64,000 nucleotides of DNA from DASRRB01 sp036732755 (GTDB lineage Bacteria > Planctomycetota > B15-G4 > SIAN01), in assembly GCA_036732755.1 (NCBI GenBank), contig DAINBU010000001.1:109378-173377 (forward strand), read 5' to 3'. Below, in pieces: positions 26,040 to 33,189 of this stretch. Under the pieces are notes generated by a model. The model did no database searches, was not told the DNA's origin, and worked only from the letters and a program-made list of their open reading frames with translations. The translations under genes and the position numbers were made by a program. Position 1 is the first letter of the stretch. Each line of letters opens with the position of its first letter.

Positions 26040-26966
26040 TCAAGGTGTGGTCAGGGCGACCCACTTTCCGTCCTTGCGGTGGACGCCGCGGAGGTAGACG
26101 CGCCCTTGATCCTGGCCCGCCGCATCGGGGCGGGCGGCCTTGACCTCCTTCTCCTTCCAGCGCAGCACGTTGCTCTGCTTCTTGTCGGGCTGCTTCTTGT
26201 CCTGCTTCTTGTCCTGAATCTCCAGGACGATCTCCTTGCGTTCGATCGTGATCTGGGGCAGCTCCTTGTCGGTCGCGCGCTGCTGTTCGACGAGCTTCGC
26301 GTCGAAGATCGAGATCCACCAGCCTCCATAGGCGTCCTCGGCGGTCGAGGGAGTCACCTCGAACGTCAGTCCGGCGCGCTCCATCTTCCCTTCTTCGAGG
26401 CTCTCCGATTTCAGGGTGTCGCGATCCTTGGGGTCGTTCAGCATCGAGAGCATCGTGCGGAGACACAACTTGCGCGCTTCCATCGACGGCGACTTCTGGT
26501 AGAGGCCGATCTCGAGGCAGGCGGGATTGTCGGGATCGCCGTAGACGTTGAATTCGAGGTCGCCGGAGCGGTGCGACTGATAGGGGACGTTGCGGAACTC
26601 CCCCTTGTCGATGACGGTCGCGGCCACGGGAGCGACTTCGGGCCCCTTGGTCCGGGCCGCGACGAGCAGCTGCAGGCAGCGATCCCATTTCGTGAAGCGG
26701 CCGGTCCCCGGCGTCGCCTCGGGCGCGGGCGCCGACGACTCGACGCTCTGCACGTCGCCGCTGCTCACCGAGACGGTTCCGTAGGTGATCGCAACGGTGG
26801 AATTCCCTTCTTCGCTCTGGAGCACCGTTCCTTCGATCTTCTCGCCGTTCTTCAACTTGAGCGAGACCTTCGTGTTCCCGACGAGATCTCCCAACGAGCC
26901 CATGCTGCCGCATCCGGCGAAGCCGGCGAGCAGCGCCGCGATCGCGAACAAACCCCCGATTCGCAT
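26040..26966 (-). CDS. Lipoprotein with LSm/SH3-like domain
   Basis: A 308-residue lipoprotein. The ATG at 26966 has CAGGAGGAAGC just upstream and begins a lipoprotein signal with lipobox FAGC (Cys19); the frame stays open upstream but the signal fixes the start. Residues about 30-75 form a small beta-barrel-like domain (SLKLKNGEKIEGTVLQSEEG, VSSGDVQSVES) of the kind often seen at the N-terminus of planctomycete envelope proteins. The middle region has GDLEFNVYGDPDNPACLEIG and GGWWISIFDAKLVE. Near residue 255 there is a Lys/Gln-rich repeat (DKKQDKKQPDKKQ). No enzyme motif is seen. The gene converges with the 25567 gene and is separated by 166 nt from the DCC gene upstream. Confidence 0.8.
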   Translation of the reverse strand: MRIGGLFAIAALLAGFAGCGSMGSLGDLVGNTKVSLKLKNGEKIEGTVLQSEEGNSTVAITYGTVSVSSGDVQSVESSAPAPEATPGTGRFTKWDRCLQLLVAARTKGPEVAPVAATVIDKGEFRNVPYQSHRSGDLEFNVYGDPDNPACLEIGLYQKSPSMEARKLCLRTMLSMLNDPKDRDTLKSESLEEGKMERAGLTFEVTPSTAEDAYGGWWISIFDAKLVEQQRATDKELPQITIERKEIVLEIQDKKQDKKQPDKKQSNVLRWKEKEVKAARPDAAGQDQGRVYLRGVHRKDGKWVALTTP

Positions 26967-27132
26967 TTTGCTTCCTCCTGGACCGTGACTTCCTGGAACG
27001 TCTCTTCCGACCTTCGGTGCAGGCGTCCGCGACTCTACTGACGCGTTCTGCTCCTCCGAAAACGGAACGAACTTGTTTGTAAGGGAAACTCGTTCAGGAA
27101 CCGGACCGGGTCTTCGGCTGCGCGGCAAGCGC

Positions 27133-27501
27133 CTATCCCGCCTGGTGGCGGAACTGCTTCGAGAGCAGCCAGACGCCGGCGAAGAGATGGGAGAAGGGCC
27201 GGATCCGGAGCAGCGGCGCGAGCCACGACCAGCGCGGCAGCTCGGCGATCACGGGCGCGACGACGGCGACGCCGTGCAGCGCGCGGCCGTCGGGCAGGAG
27301 CAGGTGGACTTCGCGGGCCGACGACTCGGTCGGGATGCCGTGAAGTGCGAGCAAAGCCGCGGCACCGCTGGCCGGAGCGAGCTCGATGCGGTGGTCGCGA
27401 TCGCGCCGTCGGATCCCCTCCGCGATCGACCGGCACAGCGGGCAGCGGTCGTCGTAGACGAGGACGAGCGGCTCTCGAGGCGCCGCGGCGGCTTCGCTCA
27501 C
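27133..27501 (-). CDS. DCC-family (DUF393) thiol-disulfide oxidoreductase-like protein
   Basis: A 122-residue protein. The GTG start at 27501 overlaps the TGA stop of the upstream membrane protein gene (GTGA), so it is translationally coupled. The N-terminus carries the DUF393 signature VLVYDDRCPLCRS, in which the family DxxCxxC motif reads DDRCPLC. The later parts also fit: IELAPASGAAALLALHGIP, then VHLLLPDGRALHGVAVVAPV. DCC proteins have a thioredoxin-like fold and are thought to act in thiol redox chemistry, sometimes near membrane enzymes. Its coupling to two HExxH membrane proteins is unusual. Confidence 0.87.
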   Translation of the reverse strand: MSEAAAAPREPLVLVYDDRCPLCRSIAEGIRRRDRDHRIELAPASGAAALLALHGIPTESSAREVHLLLPDGRALHGVAVVAPVIAELPRWSWLAPLLRIRPFSHLFAGVWLLSKQFRHQAG

Positions 27502-28325
27502 GGGCAGTTGCTGTACTTGCTGATGCGATAGGGGGCGCACTCGATCGGATTTCCGAGCTCGCGGTCGTGGCGCGCCGCCTTGAAGCAGCCGAACGACGCG
27601 TTGCCGTCGATCGCCGACGAGATGAGGCCCCAGATGCCGCCGACGAGCCACATCGGGATCATCCAGTCGTGCAGGTAGATGCACTGGCGCGTGTGGTAGA
27701 GCTCGTGCTCGATGAGCGCCTCGAACTTGCCGAACCAGATCTGGACCGTGCCGCCGATCGTCGTTGCCGAGGAGGAGGAGGCCGAGGACGTATCCCACTC
27801 GACGTAGGCGACGCCGGCGAGGAACCCGACGCGCCCGTTCTTGCCGATCGAGCGGAAGATCCCGACGAGGAAGAAGAGGAGCCCGACGGCCGTCGTCACG
27901 AGCGCGAAGGGGAACTTGCACGCGAAGGGGAGGATCGAGAAGAAGCCGCCGCCGACGCTCATCTCCTTGCCGATCGCGACGGCCAGGCGATCGAACACCG
28001 CCGCGAGGAACGTCGATCCGACGATCCAGATCGAGCTGACCAGGAACATCGAGGCGCGCGTGTCGAAGGGCTTGACGTCCCACCAGTGGAGGAGGCCGGG
28101 GAGCCCTTGCGAGAAAACGAGCATGAACTCCGCCCCGGCGCCCGCGTTCTTCGCCGTGCCCATGTGGAAGAAGATCCCGACCAGGATCCCCGCGACCGCG
28201 TCGAGGACGAGCTCGCTCCAGCTGAAGACGGCCGACACCGCCATGTTGAGGAGGGCCGCGATCACGATCACGAGCGGCCAGAAGATGAACGCGCACAGGA
28301 AGAAGTTGTCGATCACCTTGTCCAT
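27498..28325 (-). CDS. Polytopic membrane protein with gluzincin-like HExxH motif
   Basis: A 275-residue protein with four or five TM helices in its first 190 residues (FFLCAFIFWPLVIVIAALLN, SMFLVSSIWIVGSTFLAAVF, FALVTTAVGLLFFLVGIF). After the membrane region comes FEALIEHELYHTRQ, an HExxH zincin-type motif, then a further hydrophobic helix (IPMWLVGGIWGLISSAI) and GNPIECAPYR, in which the Glu may be the third metal ligand. The neighbour at 28356 has the same arrangement (HESVH and NPWE), so the motifs are unlikely to be chance. Metal binding or peptidase activity is inferred. The C-terminal Cys-Pro end overlaps the start of the DCC gene. Confidence 0.8.
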   Translation of the reverse strand: MDKVIDNFFLCAFIFWPLVIVIAALLNMAVSAVFSWSELVLDAVAGILVGIFFHMGTAKNAGAGAEFMLVFSQGLPGLLHWWDVKPFDTRASMFLVSSIWIVGSTFLAAVFDRLAVAIGKEMSVGGGFFSILPFACKFPFALVTTAVGLLFFLVGIFRSIGKNGRVGFLAGVAYVEWDTSSASSSSATTIGGTVQIWFGKFEALIEHELYHTRQCIYLHDWMIPMWLVGGIWGLISSAIDGNASFGCFKAARHDRELGNPIECAPYRISKYSNCP

Positions 28326-28355
28326 CGTCGTTCTCCGTCGCAGGCGGACCGATCG

Positions 28356-29540
28356 TCACAAGAGGCCGAAACGCCACGCGCCGAGCAGGATGAATGCGGC
28401 GAGGCCGAGGAGGATCCAGGCGACACAGAGGATCCAGCCGGCGACGTCCTCGAACACGAGCGGATCACTCGTGTGGCGATCGCCCCCGAACGCGTAGGCG
28501 ATCACCTCCCACGGATTGCTGTAGTAACTCATCGCGGTGATCGCGTCGCCGGGGTCGACGCCCTTGGTGCCGCCGCTCCCGTCGGGGATGCGCTTCACCC
28601 GCGACGCGATCAGCGCGACCGGGATCCACGCGATGAACCAGGTGAAGTGGGTCAGCGGATAGAAGGGGCCGGTGAGGAGGTGCTGCAGGACGTGGACGCT
28701 CTCGTGCTTCGCGAGGTCGTCGAACTCCGTGGAGATGACCGCCCCTTCGGTGAATGCGAAGTCATGTCCCGACGCGTTGGTCTTGAGGCTGAAGGCCTTC
28801 TCGTAACGCACGTAGAAGCGGCGACGTGACGCGGCGTGCGGCTTTCCGTGGTCGGCGTAGAAGTTCCAGCACGCCACGTGGGTCATGAGCCCGAGCAGGT
28901 TGCCGAGGGCTCCGAAGCCGCCGTTCAAGTGCGCCAGCGCCCAGCCGACCCACGCCGACGCGCCGCGGAAGATCGCCGAGAGGATCGCCGAGAGGCCGCC
29001 GCAGATCGCGAACGCCACGCTCGTCGCCACGAGATAGGTGGAGTATTGCGCTGCAGCCTTGCCCTTCGCCGGAACGGCGAAGCAGAGCCCCGCGACGACG
29101 ACGAGCGCCGCGGCGATCGCGACGAACTCGAGGAAGCCGAGCACCTTCCAGCCGGCGTCGGCCGTCCCGCGCACCGCGGCGATGATCGCGAAGACGACGG
29201 CGATCACGGCGAAGACGACGAGCGCGACGCCGACGACGACCGGCGGGACGATCACCGCGATGAAGATCCCGGCCACCGCTCCTGAATAGGTGCCGATCGC
29301 TCCGTAGATCAGCCCCTCGAACGTGTTGCCGACGACAGCGGCGGCCTCTTCCTTCTTCACGAGGCGATGGATCAACACCCAGCCGAGCCCGATCACGGCC
29401 ATGGCGAGGCAGGCGATCCACGTCGAAGTGTGCATGTCGAACGCGGTGGCCAGATGAACGCCGATCTTGCGGAGCTGCTCGACGTCGAGCTTCTGGACCT
29501 CGGCTGTTTTCTTCTCGCAGAGGGCTTCGAGGAGGTCCAT
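28356..29540 (-). CDS. Polytopic membrane protein with gluzincin-like HExxH motif
   Basis: A 394-residue protein with about six TM helices (TWIACLAMAVIGLGWVLIH, GIFIAVIVPPVVVGVALVVF, VAIAAALVVVAGLCFAVPAK and others). The soluble part near residue 270-345 contains FDDLAKHESVHVLQHLLTGP, an HExxH motif followed by Gln, then a hydrophobic helix and SNPWEVIAYAFGGDRH with a candidate third ligand Glu. The last helix is AGWILCVAWILLGLAAFILL. The same motif order is found in the next gene, which starts 30 nt downstream. The HExxHxxQ...NPxE pattern recalls the DUF4157-like and related gluzincins, but the membrane context is different. Function is unknown; intramembrane or membrane-tethered proteolysis is inferred. 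Confidence 0.8.
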   Translation of the reverse strand: MDLLEALCEKKTAEVQKLDVEQLRKIGVHLATAFDMHTSTWIACLAMAVIGLGWVLIHRLVKKEEAAAVVGNTFEGLIYGAIGTYSGAVAGIFIAVIVPPVVVGVALVVFAVIAVVFAIIAAVRGTADAGWKVLGFLEFVAIAAALVVVAGLCFAVPAKGKAAAQYSTYLVATSVAFAICGGLSAILSAIFRGASAWVGWALAHLNGGFGALGNLLGLMTHVACWNFYADHGKPHAASRRRFYVRYEKAFSLKTNASGHDFAFTEGAVISTEFDDLAKHESVHVLQHLLTGPFYPLTHFTWFIAWIPVALIASRVKRIPDGSGGTKGVDPGDAITAMSYYSNPWEVIAYAFGGDRHTSDPLVFEDVAGWILCVAWILLGLAAFILLGAWRFGLL

Positions 29541-29793
29541 CGCGACGTTCGAATCCAGTTTGCTCGCGAAGCCGACGCGCGGGACCGCGCGGATGGGTCG
29601 AGGGAGTGTACAGAGACTCCTTCGTCCCGATCCGCCGTGAAGCCCGGACTCGCAACGAATTCGCGTGCGTGGAGAGATTGGGCGAGATTCGCGCGCGAAC
29701 GCGTCGCGGATCCCACTTCACTTCGTCGCGTAGAGCGGAGAGCGTCAGCGCGATCGCAACGCGGAATCCGTTCGGCCTGCCAAGGGGAAACGC

Positions 29794-29928
29794 ATGGGAT
29801 TCCTGCGAGCGCACCGCTTCGCGCTGTTGGGATCAGCCGGGGCGCTCCTGCTCCCGCCGGTGCTGCTCCTCTTCGGGGCGCTCGGCTGGCCCGGCGAGCT
29901 CGATGAGCAGGCGACCCCCTCGAAATAG
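29794..29928 (+). CDS. Possible 44-residue single-TM small protein
   Basis: An ATG at 29794 preceded by AAGGGGAAACGC (ribosome site with 6-8 nt spacing) opens a 44-codon frame ending in TAG at 29926. The product starts MGFLRAHRFALLGSAGALLL, has one hydrophobic helix and ends in a charged tail (WPGELDEQATPSK). It lies in an otherwise empty region upstream of a second small membrane gene. No family is known; composition and the ribosome site are the only support. Confidence 0.4.
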   Translation: MGFLRAHRFALLGSAGALLLPPVLLLFGALGWPGELDEQATPSK

Positions 29929-30305
29929 GCGGCCGCCTCCGACGTCACGAAGTTCGATTCACGAACGGTCTCCAAGTTCTCGTTCATCCTCATCGATCAG
30001 GTCACGCGACTCGCCGGCCTCGGGCGTCCGGCACGGTGCGTGGCATCTCGTCTCGGCGATTTCGGCGCTGCTTTTTTTCGTCCACTTCCGCTCAGAGTCA
30101 CGCCGGTGAGCGGTGAAAACATTTCCCGCGCACCGGACCCGCAGGATCGAAGCACGCGATTTTGAAATGAGGATTTGCAACCACGCACGCCGTCCCGATC
30201 GCCCGCCGACCGGAGACTTCGTTGTTGGGTGCTGATTCCGCAGCGATTCTTCACGACGGTGGCGCAGAGGTCGGGACAGAAGCCTGGTGTGTCGGGAGCC
30301 GCTCG
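29929..30305. other. Intergenic region without a recognised gene
   Basis: A 377-nt stretch with lower GC than the genome, including a run of seven T near 30070 and an AT-rich patch around 30160-30180 (GCGATTTTGAAATGAGGATT). Short open frames on both strands lack ribosome sites and codon bias. It probably holds promoter sequence for the 30306 gene. Confidence 0.45.
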
Positions 30306-30593
30306 ATGACGTCGAAGGACTTTTCGTGGGCGTACTTCGCCGGATTCATATTGATCGGAATCGCCGCAATCGTGATCGGAGCGACGCGCGGAATCGCAAC
30401 CATTGTGACGATGGGGATCGCCACCGTCGTAATCGGAATCGGCACATGGATCCTCGGCGCTGCGGCGCGTCCCGCCGGCCTCGACGGCGGAGGAGGCGGC
30501 ATCGTGATGTCGCGCATCCGCTGGTACGTGTGGCTCGGCTGCATCGTGCTCTACGGTGTCGCAATCGCGATCGGTCAGGCGATCGCTTCGTGA
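30306..30593 (+). CDS. Small three-TM membrane protein, unknown
   Basis: A 95-residue protein. The ATG at 30306 has GGGAG about 9 nt upstream. Hydrophobic helices are at about residues 8-27 (WAYFAGFILIGIAAIVIGAT), 30-52 (ATIVTMGIATVVIGIGTWIL) and 72-93 (WYVWLGCIVLYGVAIAIGQA). A Gly-rich loop (LDGGGGGIV) links the last two. No family is recognised. It ends 139 nt before the first CIS gene and is co-directional with it, so co-transcription is possible but not shown. Confidence 0.68.
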   Translation: MTSKDFSWAYFAGFILIGIAAIVIGATRGIATIVTMGIATVVIGIGTWILGAAARPAGLDGGGGGIVMSRIRWYVWLGCIVLYGVAIAIGQAIAS

Positions 30594-30732
30594 CACCGGA
30601 CCAACTCTCGTCGTATTCGTGCGAGCCTCGGGCAGTCGGCGCTTGCAACTGGATCGTCCGATGCGCGAGCATGGGCGACGCCAGTCATCGGGAAGAGTGA
30701 CTCGCGCCTTTCATCGTGGGGAAGGAGTGCGC

Positions 30733-31461
30733 GTGGATCCGGGCATCGACGCGATCGACGCCGAATTGTCCCGTTGGGTCGCGGAAACGGTCTCCGGCGT
30801 CGCCGTCTCGTTCGGAGCGGCGGTCACGGAACCGAAGGCGCCGGTGGTCCTCCTGCTGCTGCAGCGCCTCGCCGACACGACCGGCGCGAAGGCGAAGGCG
30901 GGCCAGCCGACCCCGCGGTGCCTGGAGCTCGGTTATTTCGTCGCCGTGAGCGCGCGCGATCCGGCGCAGGCCCATCGCACGCTCGGCGAGCTCCTCTTCT
31001 CCGCGCTGGAACGCGGCGAGCGCGGCGACTGGCGCGTCTCGTTCGAGGTCCCGGCAGCCGAATTCTGGACCGCGCAGACGCTGCCGCCGCTGCCCGCCTT
31101 CCTGCTGCAGGTCCCGCTGGTCCGGGAACGGCCGGTTCCGCGCACGACGATGGCGCGCGAGATCGTCGTGAAGGTGCTGCCGGCGGTCGCCCTCGAGGGC
31201 CTCCTGCTCGGCCCCTCGGACACGCCGCTCGCCGGCGTCCTCGTCGAGCTCGGCGGCCTCGACCAGAGCACGCGCACCGACGGGAGCGGCCGCTTCCGCT
31301 TCAGCGCGGTCCCTGCCGGTGTCCGCCGCCATCCGCTGCGCGTGCACGCCAAGGGGCGTGCGTTCGACCTCGTGGCCGAGCGCGCCCAGCCCGGCGTTCC
31401 TTGTGTGATTCGCCTCGAGAGCATGCAAGCGGACGCGGGTCCGCGGGACGTGGAGGATTGA
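30733..31461 (+). CDS. CIS cap protein, DUF4255 (Pvc16 N-terminal) with carboxypeptidase-regulatory-like domain
   Basis: A 242-residue protein. The GTG at 30733 follows GGGGAAGGAG at a suitable distance. Residues 1-165 match the DUF4255/Pvc16 N-terminal domain of phage-tail-like particles: DAIDAELSRWVAETVSG, APVVLLLLQRLADTTG, LELGYFVAVSARDPAQAHRT, LGELLFSALERGE. In known particles this protein terminates or caps the tail. Residues 170-235 add a small beta-sandwich of the carboxypeptidase-regulatory type (TPLAGVLVELGGLDQSTRTD then GSGRFRFSAVPAG). The stop is 1 nt before the sheath gene start. It is the first gene of the CIS operon. Confidence 0.87.
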   Translation: MDPGIDAIDAELSRWVAETVSGVAVSFGAAVTEPKAPVVLLLLQRLADTTGAKAKAGQPTPRCLELGYFVAVSARDPAQAHRTLGELLFSALERGERGDWRVSFEVPAAEFWTAQTLPPLPAFLLQVPLVRERPVPRTTMAREIVVKVLPAVALEGLLLGPSDTPLAGVLVELGGLDQSTRTDGSGRFRFSAVPAGVRRHPLRVHAKGRAFDLVAERAQPGVPCVIRLESMQADAGPRDVED

Positions 31462-31462
31462 G

Positions 31463-32710
31463 ATGCCCAACTACATGACCCCAGGTGTCTACATCGAGGA
31501 GGTGTCGACCGGAGCGCGGCCGATCCAGGCGGTCGGAACGAGTACCGCGGGATTCATCGGCGTCGCCCCCGACGCGACCGCGCACGTGAACGAGTCGATG
31601 GCGATCAACAACTGGTCGCAGTTCGTGCGCGAGTACGCGTCGAAGTCGACCACGTCGACGCCGCTCTCGCACTCCGTCTTCGGCTTCTTCATGAACGGCG
31701 GCCAGCGCTGCTACGTCGTGAACGTCGGCGCCGACGGGTCGCTCGCCGGCGACAAGAGCGAGCGCAAAGGGATCAAGCTCTTCGAGCAGGTGGACGAGAT
31801 CGCGATCGTCGCCGCCCCCGGCTACGCGGACGCCGCCTCGTACGAGGAGGTACTGAGCCACTGCGAGTCGCTGAAGGACCGCGTGGCGATCCTCGACGCG
31901 CCGCAGGAGGTGAAGGACATCGACCTCCTGAAGAAGGTGGGCACGGTCTCCGCGAGCGGGGAGACGCCGGCGCGCGGCGGACGCCGTCCGCGCGACGCCA
32001 CCACCCCCGCCCCCGAAACCCCCACGAGCGAGCCGCCGCCCGCCGGTCTCAAGCCGCGCCTCTCCGACGGCGGCTTCGGCTGCTTCTACTTCCCGTGGAT
32101 CCAGGTGCGTGACCCGCTGAACCCCTCGCGCATCGTGTCGGTCGCGCCGAGCGGCCACCTCGCCGGCGTCTTCGCGCGCACCGATTCGACGCGCGGCGTG
32201 CACAAGGCGCCGGCGAACGAGGGGATCCGCGGTGCGCTCGGCCTCACCTACCAGGTCACGAAGGCCGAGCAGGGCGACCTGAACCAGCTCGGCGTCAACT
32301 GCCTGCGCTTCTTCCCGCGCGAGGGGATCCGCATCTGGGGCGCCCGCACGCTGGCCGACGGCGCGAGCGAGTGGCGCTACCTCAACGTGCGCCGCCTCTT
32401 CAACATGATCGAGGAGTCGATCGTCCAGAGCACGCGCTGGGTCGTCTTCGAACCCAACACCCTCACGCTCTGGAAGAGCATCCGCCGCGACATCTCCGCC
32501 TTCCTGACGCGGATGTGGCGGGACGGCGCCCTGATGGGGGCGACGCCCGAGGAGGCCTTCTTCGTCCAGTGCGACGAGGAGACCAACCCGCCGGAGAGCA
32601 TCGACGCCGGTCTGGTCGTGGCGGTGATCGGCATCGCGCCGGTCAAGCCCGCCGAGTTCATCGTCTTCCGCATCGGCCAGCACGCGGGCGGTGCGCAGGT
32701 CGAGGCCTGA
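31463..32710 (+). CDS. Contractile tail sheath protein
   Basis: A 415-residue sheath subunit, the only one in the cluster. The N-terminus MPNYMTPGVYIEEVSTGARP and the C-terminal strand region (ESIDAGLVVAVIGIAPVKPA, EFIVFRIGQ) are diagnostic for the phage/CIS sheath family, as is GLTYQVTKAEQGDLNQLGVN. Residues about 165-200 form a Pro/Thr/Arg-rich insertion (RGGRRPRDATTPAPETPTSE) that probably loops out on the particle surface. Sheath contraction drives the inner tube through a target membrane. The start lies 1 nt after the cap gene stop. Confidence 0.96.
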   Translation: MPNYMTPGVYIEEVSTGARPIQAVGTSTAGFIGVAPDATAHVNESMAINNWSQFVREYASKSTTSTPLSHSVFGFFMNGGQRCYVVNVGADGSLAGDKSERKGIKLFEQVDEIAIVAAPGYADAASYEEVLSHCESLKDRVAILDAPQEVKDIDLLKKVGTVSASGETPARGGRRPRDATTPAPETPTSEPPPAGLKPRLSDGGFGCFYFPWIQVRDPLNPSRIVSVAPSGHLAGVFARTDSTRGVHKAPANEGIRGALGLTYQVTKAEQGDLNQLGVNCLRFFPREGIRIWGARTLADGASEWRYLNVRRLFNMIEESIVQSTRWVVFEPNTLTLWKSIRRDISAFLTRMWRDGALMGATPEEAFFVQCDEETNPPESIDAGLVVAVIGIAPVKPAEFIVFRIGQHAGGAQVEA

Positions 32711-32727
32711 GAGGAGGAGCCCTGGCC

Positions 32728-33186
32728 ATGCCACAAACCAGCAATGCACCGCAGGCGGCGGCCCCGGTCGATCCCTACCGCGCCTACAACTTCAAGCTCG
32801 AGATCCAGGGGGTGACGGCCGGTCACTTCACGGAGGTCTCGGGCTTCGACATCAGCGTCCAGGCCATTCCCTACCGCGAGGCCGGGGTGAGCCAGGTCGT
32901 GCGCCAGATCCCCGGCCAGGTCGAGTACGGCGCGATCATGCTGCGCTACGGACTCACGTCGTCCCGCGAGCTGTGGGAATGGTTCATGAGCTCGGTGCGC
33001 GGGAAGGTCGAGCGCCGCAACGTCTCGATCGTCATGGTCGGCAGCGACGGCGTCGCGGAGGTGATGCGCTACAACCTCAACAACGCCTGGCCGTCGCGCT
33101 GGCGCGGCGCGGCGCTCGACGCGCTCGGCCGTGAGATGGCGATCGAGTCCCTGACGCTGGCGTTCGACACGCTCGAGCGGGCGTGA
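32728..33186 (+). CDS. CIS inner tube protein (T4 gp19-like)
   Basis: A 152-residue protein of the phage tail tube family: PYRAYNFKLEIQGVTAGHFT, EVSGFDISVQAIPYREAG, MLRYGLTSSRELWEWF and the end REMAIESLTLAFDTLERA. This is the hexameric inner tube subunit that carries or conducts the payload. The ATG at 32728 has GAGGAGGAG 8 nt upstream, the strongest ribosome site in the operon, consistent with a high-copy structural protein. It sits 17 nt after the sheath gene. Only one tube gene is present, whereas the Photorhabdus particles have two or more. Confidence 0.95.
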   Translation: MPQTSNAPQAAAPVDPYRAYNFKLEIQGVTAGHFTEVSGFDISVQAIPYREAGVSQVVRQIPGQVEYGAIMLRYGLTSSRELWEWFMSSVRGKVERRNVSIVMVGSDGVAEVMRYNLNNAWPSRWRGAALDALGREMAIESLTLAFDTLERA

Positions 33187-33189
33187 GCG

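Noticed and set aside
27498..29540. HExxH membrane proteins as CIS toxin cargo or as the DUF4157 eCIS-associated protease.
   Set aside because: They are polytopic and on the opposite strand to the CIS operon. DUF4157 proteins are soluble and much larger; only the motif is similar.
25341..30258. A shared 14-mer, GATTCTTCACGACG, at 25341 and 30245, each upstream of a small membrane protein gene.
   Set aside because: A few 14-mer pairs are expected by chance in 64 kb, flanking similarity is weak, and the distances to the genes differ (about 210 and 50 nt).
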